Below the pieces are notes generated by a model that worked only from the letters and a program-made list of their open reading frames with translations, was not told where the DNA came from and did not search any database. A program made the translations under genes and the position numbers. From Ampelomyces quisqualis (taxonomy: Eukaryota > Ascomycota > Dothideomycetes > Pleosporales > Phaeosphaeriaceae), in the NCBI GenBank assembly GCA_018398575.1, contig JAGTXZ010000003.1, forward strand, positions 1,178,001 through 1,242,000: a stretch of 64,000 nt of DNA, given 5' to 3'. This document shows, piece by piece, positions 13,889-25,890 of this stretch. Within the stretch, counting starts at the first letter, position 1. Every line of letters begins with the position of its first letter.

Positions 13889-13928
13889 TATACTATAGAA
13901 GGTACTTTAGTAACTTGCTTTTACTGCG

Positions 13929-14320
13929 CAGCTTTAGTAACCTGCTTATGCTGTAGTAGTACACTCTAGTTAAAATATTAAGTAGTTAGCATAGTCTAAT
14001 AGTAGAAAAGAAAGACTTAGTAAATATAGCTAAGTAACCTGCTTGTGCTGCAGCAGTACGCTCTAGCTAAAATATTAAGTAGTTAGTATAGTCTAATAAT
14101 AGAAAAGAAAGACTTAGCAGATATAGCTAATATACTTAGAAGGACGCTTCTATTAAACTCTATAGTAGTTAGCATAGCCTAACAACAGGTAGAAAAGACT
14201 TAGTAGATATAGCTAAGTTGCTATAGTAGTACACTTCTGTTAAACTCTATTATAGTTAGTGTAGCCTAATAACAGGTAGAAAAGACTTAGTAGATATAGT
14301 AAACTTTAGTGTTAAGATAG
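13929..14320 (+). repeat. Array of about four degenerate repeats of roughly 90-105 bp
   Basis: Units starting near 13,929, 14,034, 14,126 and 14,220 share AGTAGTACACTCT-type starts, a TTAAGTAGTTAGYATAG core and GAAAAGACTTAGYARATATAG ends. Later units are shorter. The array lies between Gypsy A and Gypsy B and could be the repetitive end of another transposon, but nothing links it to one directly. Confidence 0.6.
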
Positions 14321-15351
14321 TAGTAACAGCCAAGTCCTATAGTAATTAGAACAGACTTATAGAAGAGATAGAAATACGTAGTAAAGCTAGCGTTAAGGTA
14401 GGCGTTAGTATTAAAAAGATAGAGAAACTAAGTAGGCAGCTTAAGATAGCTAGTGCCTTACCTTACTATAGTAAGAGTAAGCGTATATTTACAGCTGCGC
14501 AGCAACTAGTATAACGTTATATATTACAAGAAATTATAATAAGTTATAACTATTGCAATTTAGCTAATAGAAGAAAGTGTATATCTGCAGTTATAGCAAT
14601 TGCAATACAACTAAGTTAACTTATTAACGTGTTAGATCTACACAAACTAGCTAATTGTACGTATCTATTAAATTATAGCCCTTCTTTATCTACTTTACAA
14701 ATAAGGCCTTTAGTAGAATCTCTGTATAAATCTTCTGCCTTGTAAGCCTTTCTCTTCTATGCAAAAAAGTTTATTTGTAGCTTTAAAATGTTGTGCTACA
14801 AAAAGCTATAAGCCTCTAATAGAACTATCTCTATTCTAAGATTATTACAGCACTACTAAGTAAACAATATTAAGAAATATATATTAAACACTACAGAATA
14901 CACAGCTTCTAGACTACATAAGTAATATATACTTATATCCTACTACTATAACGCGTATATTATCTATAAAGCTATGTCTCTTTCTTAGTTATCTTTAATC
15001 TAAGTTGCACTTGTATTAAGCTAAATTACCTAGGCAATCTAATTATAAGTGTTATAGTTTAGGTACTATATAGCGTAGATTCTGCCTAATAAGAAAAGAA
15101 TAAGAGATTAGAGTATAGTACTACGCTTAATATAATCTGCACTAGCGTAACTAGCTGTGCCCTGTGCAATTCTTTAGTAATAAATTGTTATATCTTTCTG
15201 CAAGAAACTTGCTACTCTAACTACTTAAGACAAAAATAGCTTTTAAGAATAGTAATAATTTAAAGGTAAATGTTAGAGAATCTATGCTATATAAGACAAT
15301 ACAATAGCTAGGTCTAAGAATAAAAGTATATTATTAAGATAGTTATTGCTA
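14320..15351. other. Unassigned RIP-degraded sequence between the two Gypsy elements
   Basis: This stretch carries the same mutational signature and holds no frame I can name. It probably continues at 22,478, since Gypsy B inserted at this point and duplicated GTTTA. It may therefore be part of the same older element as the Tnp2-like relic to the right. Confidence 0.4.
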
Positions 15352-15356
15352 GTTTA

Positions 15357-15655
15357 TGTAACAAGCACATGCAAACACATGTTACATCTAATACCTCTTA
15401 AAGGCTTAGTAACAGATTATGTAGAGAGCTAGCAGATTAGGACCAAAAGCGCTCTAACAGCGCTCTAACTCAGCTGCTACGCCTACTATAAATATAAGCC
15501 TATAGCATAGATAAAGGACAAGTTTCTCTTGTCCTTCTGTACAAGACCTATAGGTGTATAGCCAATCTAGAATCTCTAATACAATACGCACTCCTATATG
15601 CCTCTAATATGTATCCAATTTAATCCTAATAGCTGTACCTACCTGCGTTGTTACA
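15357..15655 (+). repeat. 5' LTR of Gypsy B (299 bp)
   Basis: It matches 22174-22472 over its full length with transition differences only, as far as I can see. Ends TGTAAC..GTTACA form a 6-bp inverted repeat. Confidence 0.88.
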
Positions 15656-15899
15656 TTACAAAAGAAACTTTGTCCTGCTAGTAATAGTATTTATATAATA
15701 TTACAATTTACTTTTAAAAAGATTGCGTTAAAACGTCTAGAACCCTATCTGAATTAGATCTATTTGCAACCTTAAATCTATTAAATACAGTTAGGATCCC
15801 TTAGATCTCTTAACAGCTAAAGCCTTTAGGTTTAGATCTTCCTATTAACACAATAGTTAGAATTACTTTAGAAAAGTTACGTTTAGCGCTACAATAGAA

Positions 15900-18800
15900 A
15901 CTTAGAGACTATTAATAACCTAGGAGTATTAGAGGCAACACTAATAACTCCCCCTAAAGAACTAACCTTAGGAGCCTTCTCTTAAGACAACTCTGTATCA
16001 ACTGTAACAACCTAGTAATAGAGTGCCAAAGCAAAAAAGATAGACACTAAGGAACCCCCTTAGCCTAGAGCTGCACCAAATCTAACTCCTGCCTAAATAG
16101 AAGTTAATTAATTACAACAAGATTTGAAACAGGCTTTAGCAGAAATTAATTCTCTTAAGAAAGGACTAACTCTGTTAATAGGACTAGATAAGCCTCTACC
16201 TACTACCAAATTACTCTAGAATAATTCTGCACTCTACTATTTATCTAACAGCTTTACATCTAAGTACTTACATTACTATAAAGGCTCTTGCTAACTTTAA
16301 CAATCTAAGAAAACGCCTAATATAGACAATCTTAGTAATAGAAAAGATTCTACCTTCCGCTAATAGTAGGCCTCTATCTAGGATTAACTTAAAATTAACT
16401 TAGATTACTATCAGACTAAAAGACAACGCATAGCCTTAGTATAGGGCTACACTACAGGATTAGCTAAGAGCTATCTTAAGCTATAATATTTATTAGATAC
16501 TAATTAAGAGTAATTCTAGAACGCTAAGCAAATAATTAGGCTACTTAAGTTTTACTTTATTACAGGTAATAAGGTAGCTAAAAGCCAAGCAGCTTTTAAT
16601 TAAATACAGATAACTAAGGAGGAAATGTTTTCCTTATTTAAAGCTAGGTTTCTAAGTTCTGCAGTTAAAGGACAAGTACCCTCTTTAGAGTAGTTTTACT
16701 ACTTATAGACTAAGATTACGCTAGGGTTGCAAGCCCCTAACCTAGGATTTAGGCACTAATAGAAGAACTTATTTAATCAGATAGTAGAACACCTTACTGC
16801 ATATAATATAGAGTAAAAGAACAACTCTACACTAAGTATAACACTAGCTACTACTAGGTTGCCAATTAGGTTAGCTCTACAACAGAATTTAGAGCTAAAT
16901 TAGACTACTACTACTAGCGCTCTAACAAATTCTACGCTAGTCTATTAATCTATAACAGTACGTCTTCTTATAAAGACCCCTAAGCTAGAATAACAGAAGA
17001 CCTCTAGTAGTTGTTACAATTGTAGTAAGCTAAGATACTACTTTAGTAACTGCACAAAGCCTTGTGTGCGTTAGATTAAAGCTGTAGAAGTAGATAAGTA
17101 TAAAGATGCTTAAGAGTAACCTAATCAAGAGGTATATTATACAGGAAACAGAAGCGCCTAAGAGGACACTCCTCTCTAGGCCTAAGCTATTATAATTTAT
17201 TCTACCTTAACCTTTCTTATTTATTTTGCAGTTCCTATTTCTTTATACCTACGCTTCTTTACAACTAAGGCCTTAGCTTACGCCTTAATACTCTTGTTAA
17301 CACTAGTGCTTAAGGTTTCCTATTTTTAAATTTACAAATTATCTTATCTGTTTCTAAAGCCTTGCAGCAACCTATCTAGAAGCTTCTCTTCTAGGTTTAG
17401 GTACGCAGCTTTAAGAATTAGATTACTTCTTTAGTTACTTAATATATTTAACTATACTTAAATATTAATAGCTAAAAGATTTTAAACTGTCTATTCCTTA
17501 TCCTTGATCTTAAGTCTTAGGATTGTATACTTAGCTTCTAATAGTTAAGACAATTTAAGATTCAATTAGACACAGATAGGTTACAGTTTATTTGGCTATC
17601 TAAGTACCCCTGTTTATACAATCCTTTACCTCCTATTCCTACTGTTCTACATTAAGCTATAGTACTAGCTACTATCTATCTTAATATGCAATAACGCAAC
17701 GCCCTATAGGAGAAAGAAGACTATTGTATCTGAAACAGTTCTTACTATTTCTCTTCTTCTATTTATTGTATTAAGGGATGCTTAAAGCTCCTATTAGCCC
17801 AAAAAATCTTAGAAATCCCTTATACTCTAACTAAGCAAAACTGCTTAAAGTCTAAACCCCCTCTAACTACCTGCATTACTCTTATTTCTACTAATATATT
17901 TTACTTTATTATAAAGAAGCCCTAGAACAAGTTCTTTACAACAAGCTTCTATAAGATTAACAGGATCCTTGCCTTTAAGGACAACGTAGACAATTAAAGC
18001 TAATTAGATAAGAGATTACCTGCCTGTTACTCTTAGTATTAGGATATATTTAGCAAGTTAGCAGCCAATTAATTGCCTCTTTATTATCTGTACAATTATA
18101 AGATTGTTCTTAAAGAACTATTACTAAATGCGTTTAGTCCCCTATACAAGCAAAACTAGGAGGAGCTTAAAGCTACTAAGGCCTACGTCTAGGACTACCT
18201 TTAGAAGGGTTTTATTAAGGCTAGCTAAAGTCCTTTTACTTTACCTATCCTTTGTATACGTAAACTAAATAGAGATATACGTATCTGTGTAGACTACTAG
18301 AAGATTAACGCCCTTACGCGCAAGAACGTCTATCTAATCCCTTGCATTAATAAGCTGCTATTACGCCCCTCTAAGGCTAAGATCTTTACTAAGTTTAATA
18401 TCTAGGCTACTTTTAACAAAATTTGTATAGATCCTAACTCTAAAGAGTATACTACCTTTTAGACCTATTATAGTATATATAAGTATAAGGTTCTTCCTTT
18501 TAGCTTATATAATAGGCTAGCTATATATTAACGCTACATAAATAATATACTAATTGATTATCTTAACAATTTCTGCATTGCGTATCTTAATAACATCCTA
18601 ATCTACTTAGAGGATATAAACTTACATTAGGAACACGTCTGAAAGGTTCTAGAGCGCCTATGTACTGCAGGACTCTAAGTAGACATTTAGAAGAGTAAAT
18701 TCTATGTAACCTGCATAAAGTATCTAAGTTACGTTTTAACAAACTAGGGCACTAAAGTTAACTCTAACAAGGTAGAAGTACTCTAAAACTAGTCTAAACC

Positions 18801-21000
18801 TACTACAGTTACTAGCGTTAAGTTATTTCTTAGTTTTGCTAGTTTCTATTAACAATTTATTAAGGATTTCTCCTGTGTAGCTAGACCAATTATAAAGCTT
18901 TAAGGTCCTGCTATACTGTTTGATTGGACTATAGACTGCTAACAGGCTTTTAATTAGATTAAAGCCTTACTCTTAGCTATTTCTACGCTATCTTATTTCT
19001 ATCCTAAGTATAACACAAAGTTAGAAACTAACGCGTTAGATAGAGTAATAGTAGGAGTACTCTCTTAGAAGCACCCTAACAACAAGTAGTATCCTATAGC
19101 CTTCTACAGTTACGCTCTATCTAGGGCTAAGCTTAATTAGAAAATACATAACAAGGAACTTTTTGCTATCCTAAAAGCGTTTAAGAAGTAGAGAGCTAAA
19201 CTTACCTCTATATAGAGTTAAATCTAGGTATATTTAGATTACTACTCCTTAGAATACTTTATAACTACTAAGGTTCTTAATGCACGTTAAGCACAATAGG
19301 CAGAGATTATTGCCTCTTTTAATTTTTACATTAAGTATACGCCTAGTAAGCTTAACAAGCAAGCTAATATCCTAAGCTAAAGAGAACAGAACGTTAGTAA
19401 GGTTAAGGCTACCTAACAAGACAATAGATCTTGTGTACTTCTAGGACCTACACGCCTAAGCCCCCTAGTTAACTCTAAACTAGCTTAGAACTATGTCTGT
19501 AACTAGCTAGAGATTAATGTTTTAGCTATTTTAGTCTAATCTATTAGTGCTCCCCTAAATCTTAACTTATTAGAACTAATTAAAGCTCTGCTAGCAGAAA
19601 ATTGCTACTCCTTTAAGGAAGAACGCCTTACGCTACTACAGCTATATTATGTCTAAGAAAGACTACTACTGTATTACTTACGCCTATATGTACCCAAAGA
19701 CTCTTCTTTATGCACTTAACTAATTAGAGAGGCTTATAATTAGGTATCTACTGCTTACCTAAGCACTACAAAGATATATTAGCTCTTAGCTTAGTAATAT
19801 TATTAGAAGGGTATAGAGGCTATATACAAACGCTATGTACAAAACTGCGTTTCTTGTTAAAGATCCTATCTAAGACAGCTCTAAGCCTAAGGTTTCCTCT
19901 ATCTATTATAAATTCCTAATAGGCCTATACAGCATTTGTGTATAGATTTCAAGACATTCCTAATAGATTGTTATAGCTAGGATCAAATTATAGTTGTTAT
20001 TAATTGCCTATCTAAGCAAGCTGTTTCTATTCCTTGCTACAAAACAATTAATACTTAAGAAATAGCTTACTTGTTTATCTAATAGGTATACTAATTTAGC
20101 TACACGCCTAAAAGTATAGTGTCTAACTACAGACCCTAGTTTGTGTTCTAATTCTAGTCTAAGTTCTATAAGATCCTAGGCGTGTAACTTAAGCTTTCTA
20201 TAGCCTACTATAAACAAACTAATAGACAAACTAAGATTATAAATAAGTATATTAATTAACAATTAAGGCCTTTTATATCCTATTACTAGGACAACTAGAG
20301 TAACCTCTTACTAATAATTAATTAAGCCTAAGCTACGCTGCTACACTCTGCGATTAGTATAGCACTGTACTAGCTCCTATTCAGATCTAAACTATAACAG
20401 AGCTAGAATTAGGCATTATCCCCTTTAAAACACAAAGATATAAATGTTAAGAATGCCTTAAGCTTAGCTACCTGCATGCATAAAGCCTAGTGCACAGCTA
20501 AAGACAATATAGAGAAAGCGCAGAAACAGATAGCTGCTAAGGTAAACAAATATTGTTAACCTATTAATTAGGCAGTAGGTAATAAGGTTTACCTCTTAAC
20601 CTAAAACCTATCTGTTACCTGCCTAAGTCGCAAACTTGCTAAATTATAGGAAGGCCCTTTTAAAGTTCTAGAATAAGTTAGCTATTTATTTTAACTAAAG
20701 CTACCTAAAGGTTCTAAGATCTATAATGTATTTACTCTAGACGTCCTCTGTAAGAACTCTAACAACCTTCTACCTAGTTAGCTAAGCCTAAACTTATCTA
20801 GCATCCTAATTTAAGGCGTTAAAGAATAGGAAGTTAAAGAGATTCTAGCTAGCAAGCTATACTGCTCTATCCTAAAGTATTACGTAAAATAGGTAGGCTA
20901 TAACTCTAACTTTACCTAGTATAACGCCTTAAACTTTATAGGCGCTCTATATATATTACAAGCGTTCTATAAACGCTATCTAAAACAGCTAGAACTCCTA
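15900..21000 (+). pseudogene. gag-pol relic of Gypsy B
   Basis: The gag zinc knuckle is at about 17,010-17,055 (CYNCSKLRYYFSNC, the expected His now Tyr). Reverse transcriptase runs at about 18,230-18,610 with IRICVDY, AKIFTKFNI, KYKVLPF and YLNN at 18583-18594 in place of YLDD. RNase H-like sequence follows (KLETNA near 19,020; IAFYSYALSRAKLN; KIHNKELFAI). An integrase core starts near 19,880. A chromodomain-like tail lies at 20,840-20,990, where the remnant of VKW-G is followed by YNALNFIGA and a Tyr/Leu-rich end. Trp and Gln positions are stops. Nothing is intact. Confidence 0.87.
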
Positions 21001-21229
21001 TAAGCGTTAGCTAAGTAGATTATAGTATAAGAAAAAGGAGTTAAAGATCTTACAGTATTGCAAGACAATTATGTTAGAGAAATTAAACTTGATATTGCAA
21101 CTACTACACTAGTAAGTAACAGCTATTAACAATAGAAGTCTTACTCTTCTATTAGATCTAACAGCAGACTATTGCTACTACTAGTAGAATGTTCTTAACT
21201 GTCTAAATCTCTAGGTACAGACACTAACG

Positions 21230-21850
21230 TACTACCTAGTTATTCTCTGTTTTAGCCCTACCTACTGCAAGTACCTGCCTCCTGCTCTGCTGCTACCTAA
21301 AACGTTACTGCCTACACCTCCTCTTGCTCTGCTAACTAATTAGCCCTTAATACTATTATAACATCTACTAGCTAAGTAACTACACTAGTTAACCTAGCTA
21401 TGCTCCTTCTAAGCAACCTAACCTCCTTAGCTATTGCTCTAACCTCCCTAGCTAGTTCCTTCTTCTAGTAATAAGCGCTAACTAACAAGTTAGCGTTGTT
21501 TATGTTAGCTACCTATGCAGTGCTTACTTGTATAATAGTAGCTAACTAAAACACTACCTCCTTAACAGCAGCCTTCTGCTCTAATACTACCTTATTAGAC
21601 TTATCTCTACCTAGGGCAGCAAACCTGCAGTTAAGGGCCTTAAAGAGGCTATTATACTCTTAGCCTGTATATAGAGAAACTAGGCAACACTTCTTATTTA
21701 AGAGTGTGCAATAAGTACACTTCTTAGACACGTCTAAATAGAATCTAAACTTAATATTAAAATAGCTGCAGGCAAAAGCCCTTGCAGCCTGCAGGCAAAT
21801 AACCTAATAGGCTAGAAGATAAGCCCTAAGAGGGACAGGAATAGGTATTA
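21230..21850 (-). pseudogene. Antisense open frame inside Gypsy B with CX2CX6C motif and coiled coil
   Basis: On the strand opposite to pol, between the chromodomain and the polypurine tract, a frame of about 200 codons is interrupted only by TAG/TAA. It reads KKCTYCTLLNKKC (CX2CX6C) near 21,690, then FKALNCRFAALGRDK, and later a heptad-like basic stretch (ELAREVRAIAKEVRLLRRS, about 21,420-21,475) typical of a coiled coil. Position, orientation and the Cys spacing match the antisense frame in Gypsy A, although the two pol genes are from different lineages. I cannot name the protein. The start and the true end are unclear. Confidence 0.5.
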
Positions 21851-22173
21851 TATGTATCTGCAGAAATAATTAGCTAACAATTAAATTAGGAGAGTAGTTA
21901 GATAGCTGTAGGTATATAAACGTATAGGGGGAGAGTATAGAGAAGTAGTATACTAGAGGGCTAGCCTTATATATATGCTTAAAAAGCTTAAGGTAAAGTT
22001 AGGAACTTTAAACGCGCTAGCGCGCAGATTAAAACAATAACAAACAGCTATATTACGTTATCCCAAAATAAACTTAAAGTAAATATAAGTTTATAACAAT
22101 TTGGAAAGGTATCTAAAACAACACTAATACAGACCTAATTAATAGAGACTATTAATTTTAAGAAGGGAGGTAA

Positions 22174-22472
22174 TATAACAAGCACATGTAAATACATATT
22201 ATATCTGATACCTCTTAAAGGCTTAGTAACAGATTATGTAGGAAGCTAGTAGATTAGGACCAAAAGCGCTTCAATAGCGCTCTAACTTAGCTACTACGCC
22301 TACTATAAATATAAGCCTATAGCATAGATAGAGAACAAGTTTCTCTTGTCCTTCTGTACAAGACCTATAGGTGTATAGCTAATCTAGAATCTCTGATATA
22401 ACACGCACTCCTATATACCTCTGATACGTATCCAATTTAATCCTAATAGCTGTACCTACCTGCGTTGTTACA
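22174..22472 (+). repeat. 3' LTR of Gypsy B (299 bp)
   Basis: It has the same length as the 5' LTR. The first dinucleotide is TA instead of TG, a RIP change, and it ends GTTACA. It keeps more TGA trinucleotides (CTGATA three times) than its partner, so the two copies were hit unequally. Confidence 0.88.
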
Positions 22473-23299
22473 GTTTACTTGCATTTATACCCTAGGATAG
22501 TATATGTAGGTTTTAGTTAGATTAGAGGTATAAGTATAGCAGAAGGTATAGTAAGAATATTATATAGTTAGCAGATATATAGTAATAGTAAACATTTAAA
22601 AAGAGTAGTTAGAGAATTTATAAGTATCTTTAACTAAAATAAACTAACTGTTTATTGCAGTTTAGTATTAGAAGCTTATAAGCTGCTACTACACAAAATA
22701 TAAGCTAATGCCTAAGAAAATATATTTAACTTTAGAGTTAATTCTATAACACTAGTTTGCAGTAGTTCTACTAGTATCTAATTCTAAATTAGTTAGTTAA
22801 CTAGTACTACGTATAGCCTAAGGCTGCACGCAGACTTAATTAACACAAAACTATAGTTCTGTGCGTTACAAGAAAGCTAGCTATTGTAAAGGTTACTACT
22901 CTTATAGTAGAAGACTTGCGTATCTCTACTTAATACATCTCTTACTTTACTATAAGCGCTTACTACTTTCTTACACACACAATTAACATACGTAGTTAAA
23001 TAACTAGTATGTCTACTATTTAAACGTTTTTACTATGTTAATATATAGCTTATAGAAAGTGTAGTATAAATACTAGTTACTATTGCATAGAAGCGCTGCC
23101 TACTTTATTATAACTAAATAAAAAAAGCGCTATAAAACAGCCTGCTATTACTATAGCATCTCTTTTAACACTAATAGATTGTTAGATGTTTTAATATTAA
23201 ATAAAGATGCATAAACCTAAGATAATAGAGTAATTGTCTTAGAGCCTACACTAAGTTTTAGCTCTTTAAATTAGAATAGTGTTAATAAAAATATAGATA

Positions 23300-25100
23300 A
23301 AGAAGACTATCTAGGCATATATAACTAGATAGAAGAAATACTTACTACTTTAACTAGAGACAAAGACAATATATATATAGAAGATCTAGATATATTTAAT
23401 ACCTTCTATAGCACACTAAAAAAGAAGATAAAAAGAATTTGTGTAGTACTTAAGACGTATTATAATATAGATATTAGTAATCTTACACAAACAAGTTATA
23501 AGATACTTAGCAAGTTAGTTAGTAACCTTATTTAACCTATTTTTATACACTACTATATAAATAGATATATAGCGTACATAAGCAGACTACTTACTGCGTT
23601 AGTGTGCCTAGTTTATAACTAGTAGTAATACAATAACAACAGGTAACTAAAGTACACTTTTAAATACTTACTACTTATTCTATAACTTTAACTTTAATAT
23701 AGCTATGCTACACACTTAGTATAGCTATTAGTATACTAGGTAACATTTAATCTATCTTAGCCTAACACAAAAGCTTACACTAATATATTTAATAGAAGCT
23801 AGTTTTAGAAAGGCTAAAAATATAAATATTTCTAAGATTATTGTAAATTAGCTATGCGTCTTACACTTAACGCTATTAGCATAGTTAAGAACTTAAAGAA
23901 ACGCTAAAGCGTTACGCCTGTTATAATATACGTTCTTAACTTACATTTATAAGTAAAGGATAACGTATTAAACGCGTTAACTACCTATATTATACTTAGA
24001 GAATTTAACAAAGACTATACTAATATATAGCTTAACTTGTTAATTACAGAGCTATATAAGTTGCGTTAGAGGGTTTATACTTGTAATAGAGTAATAAATA
24101 TAGATTTTATGCTTAAAGCTTACTTAATTTTAGTTACTAGAGATAGACTAGCAATTGCAGATATTATAGGTATAAAATATTTTAGAAAGGTAAAACAAAG
24201 CTGTTATATGTATACGTTTAGTAGAACAATAGGTAAAGGTAGCAAGTACTTTTACTTATATATAGATAACACAGCTACTACTATTAACGTAGATATACAG
24301 GAATAAATTTAATAAATTAAGTAGCACTAGCAAATAGACAAGACTAAGAAGAGCTTTAAGGTACTTAAGAGAGACCTAGGTATTAACTATTAGTCTATTC
24401 TAGTTAATATTCTAACCTTCTATTTTCTAAAGAGTTTTTTTATTAATACTATACACTTTATAAACTAGAATATACTAAAATCTATGTTTTACCTTTAGAA
24501 AGGTATAAAGTATTAAACTAAGGGCTAGAATGCAAAGAAATATCTATAAGTAATACTAAACACTAATTAGGTACTTATTAACTGCAGTATAGCAGCGTTG
24601 TATATAATAGTGCTTACTTATATAGAAACTACTCTAAGGGCAATAGGCAGCTTTGCTAATTAGACTACATATAAATAGTAATTATTTTTTCTAATATATA
24701 GCGCTCTTACTATAGCTTACTTCTTGCTAAAGTAGTATATAGTAAACTTCTTATAGTACTATTAGCTACTCTACTATACTAGCTAACAGAACTTTATAAG
24801 CGCAGACATTATAGAAGTTAATATATACGTACAGTTATTTTTGCACAAATATAAAAGTCTATATTATAGAAGTAATCTAGACCTGCTTCTATTATATACT
24901 ATATAATTCTATTACTTACTCTACCTAGGCTAGAATATTTAAGACTTTAGCCTTCTAGCTAGTTATGCACAATAGTTACTAGAGTAGTTCTTATAAATAA
25001 TAAAGATATTTGCTACATTAACGCTATATAAGCATTAAAGCGCAGAAATTAGTACTATAATCTAAGAGCAAAGAACGCATGCTTAATAGAGTAATATAAC
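23300..25100 (+). pseudogene. Tnp2/CACTA-like transposase relic
   Basis: A + strand frame around 24,109-24,306 is open for 65 codons and reads LKAYLILVTRDRLAIADIIG followed by a Cys pair region. This resembles the conserved core of fungal Tnp2-type (EnSpm/CACTA) transposase-like proteins, where the usual sequence has Gly-Asp-Gly-Pro at the RDRL position. About 130 codons further, near 24,415-24,540, comes a relic resembling the FPRSFPIDIMH..LQNI segment of the same family. Upstream sequence from about 23,300 is Asp/Glu-rich with the same codon decay. Assignment rests on my memory of the family pattern and is moderate. Confidence 0.5.
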
Positions 25101-25723
25101 CTCTAAAGAAAATAGTTTAATAATAGTAACTAAAAAAGATCTAACACTTATAGTATACTACCTTATACGTTACACAAACGCAACAATAGATTCTAAATAG
25201 CAATATAAACTAAGACAAATAGATAACTCTTTAGCCTACTAGTACACAAAGATAGCACTCTATAACTTTGTTATATATAAAAATCTTATACTACTAACTA
25301 GAGTAAGAGTTAGTATATTTTCTACGCGTTTGCAAAACCTTGTATTGCAAAGTAACACTTTTGTAATGTTTTACGCTAACTTAGAATAAATAATAGCGCC
25401 TTTGTCCTTTAGCACTATTATAACACTTTTTTAGAATCTAGCTAATATGTTAAGCTAGGCTAGAATTGCAAGATATTAAAGAGTAAAACTAGCTAGTAAA
25501 TTAACGCTACGTTCTTAAATAGTAGATAAAGAAAATAATAACATAATATAGGTGTTAGTAGACTGCATTATAGATCTTGTTAGAGTAGCTTAGGTGTTCT
25601 ACTTTAATACAACCTAGAAAACAACTTTAAAATTACTATTTTTAGTTAATAAGCTAGGTTATTCTAAAAAATAAGATATAAATTGCTCTAATTATAAACT
25701 AAATTCTAACGTTACATTACTAC

Positions 25724-25890
25724 TGTGTAAATATGCCTGCTTATTGTGTAAATATACTTGCTTATTGTGTAAATATACTTGCTTATTGTGTAAATATACT
25801 TGCTTGCTGTGTAAATATACCTGCTTTCTGCGTAAATATACCTGTTTAGCAGGTATATTTACATAGACTGTGTAAATATAGACAACTTTG
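25724..25890 (+). repeat. Six 21-bp tandem repeats plus an inverted copy at the edge of the AT-rich block
   Basis: Six units of 21 bp (TGTGTAAATATACTTGCTTAT and variants) run from 25724 to 25849. The last unit is followed at once by an inverted copy (25850-25868), giving a hairpin with a TAAATATACCTG stem, and then by one more direct TGTGTAAATATA. Clustered direct and inverted repeats of this size just inside the end are typical of CACTA transposons, and the array ends within about 40 bp of the block edge. GCAGTG near 25,890 could be the terminus, but no matching left end was found. Confidence 0.7.

Larger units (their letters stand above)
6997..13893 (+). mobile_element. Gypsy A: full-length Ty3/Gypsy chromovirus-type LTR retrotransposon, RIP-inactivated
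   Basis: Two 282-bp LTRs (7002-7283 and 13607-13888) flank an internal region of 6.3 kb. Each begins TGTAAG. The 3' copy ends CTTACA and the 5' copy ends CTTATA, the CA having mutated to TA. The element is bordered on both sides by TATAC (6997-7001 and 13889-13893), a perfect 5-bp target site duplication. A purine-rich tract (AGAAGAGAGGAAATAA, about 13,590-13,604) precedes the 3' LTR as a polypurine tract should. Internal order on the + strand is gag with zinc knuckle, reverse transcriptase, integrase and a chromodomain-like tail. An antisense open frame follows before the 3' LTR. All frames are broken, so it cannot move by itself. Confidence 0.9.
15352..22477 (+). mobile_element. Gypsy B: second full-length Ty3/Gypsy LTR retrotransposon, RIP-inactivated
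   Basis: Two 299-bp LTRs lie at 15357-15655 and 22174-22472. The 5' LTR begins TGTAAC and ends GTTACA. The 3' LTR begins TATAAC (TG changed to TA) and ends GTTACA. GTTTA occurs directly before (15352-15356) and after (22473-22477), a perfect 5-bp target duplication. A polypurine tract AAGAAGGGAGG lies at about 22,160-22,170. The internal + strand encodes relics of gag, reverse transcriptase, RNase H, integrase and a chromodomain. Its reverse transcriptase is of a different Gypsy lineage from element A, and the LTRs share no obvious similarity with those of A. Confidence 0.9.

Noticed and set aside
13745..13969. 74-codon frame at the end of Gypsy A
   Set aside because: It begins inside the 3' LTR and crosses the LTR end and target duplication, so it is a chance opening.
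25724..25890. CRISPR array suggested by regularly spaced 21-bp repeats
   Set aside because: The units are directly adjacent without unique spacers and lie in a fungal transposon relic.
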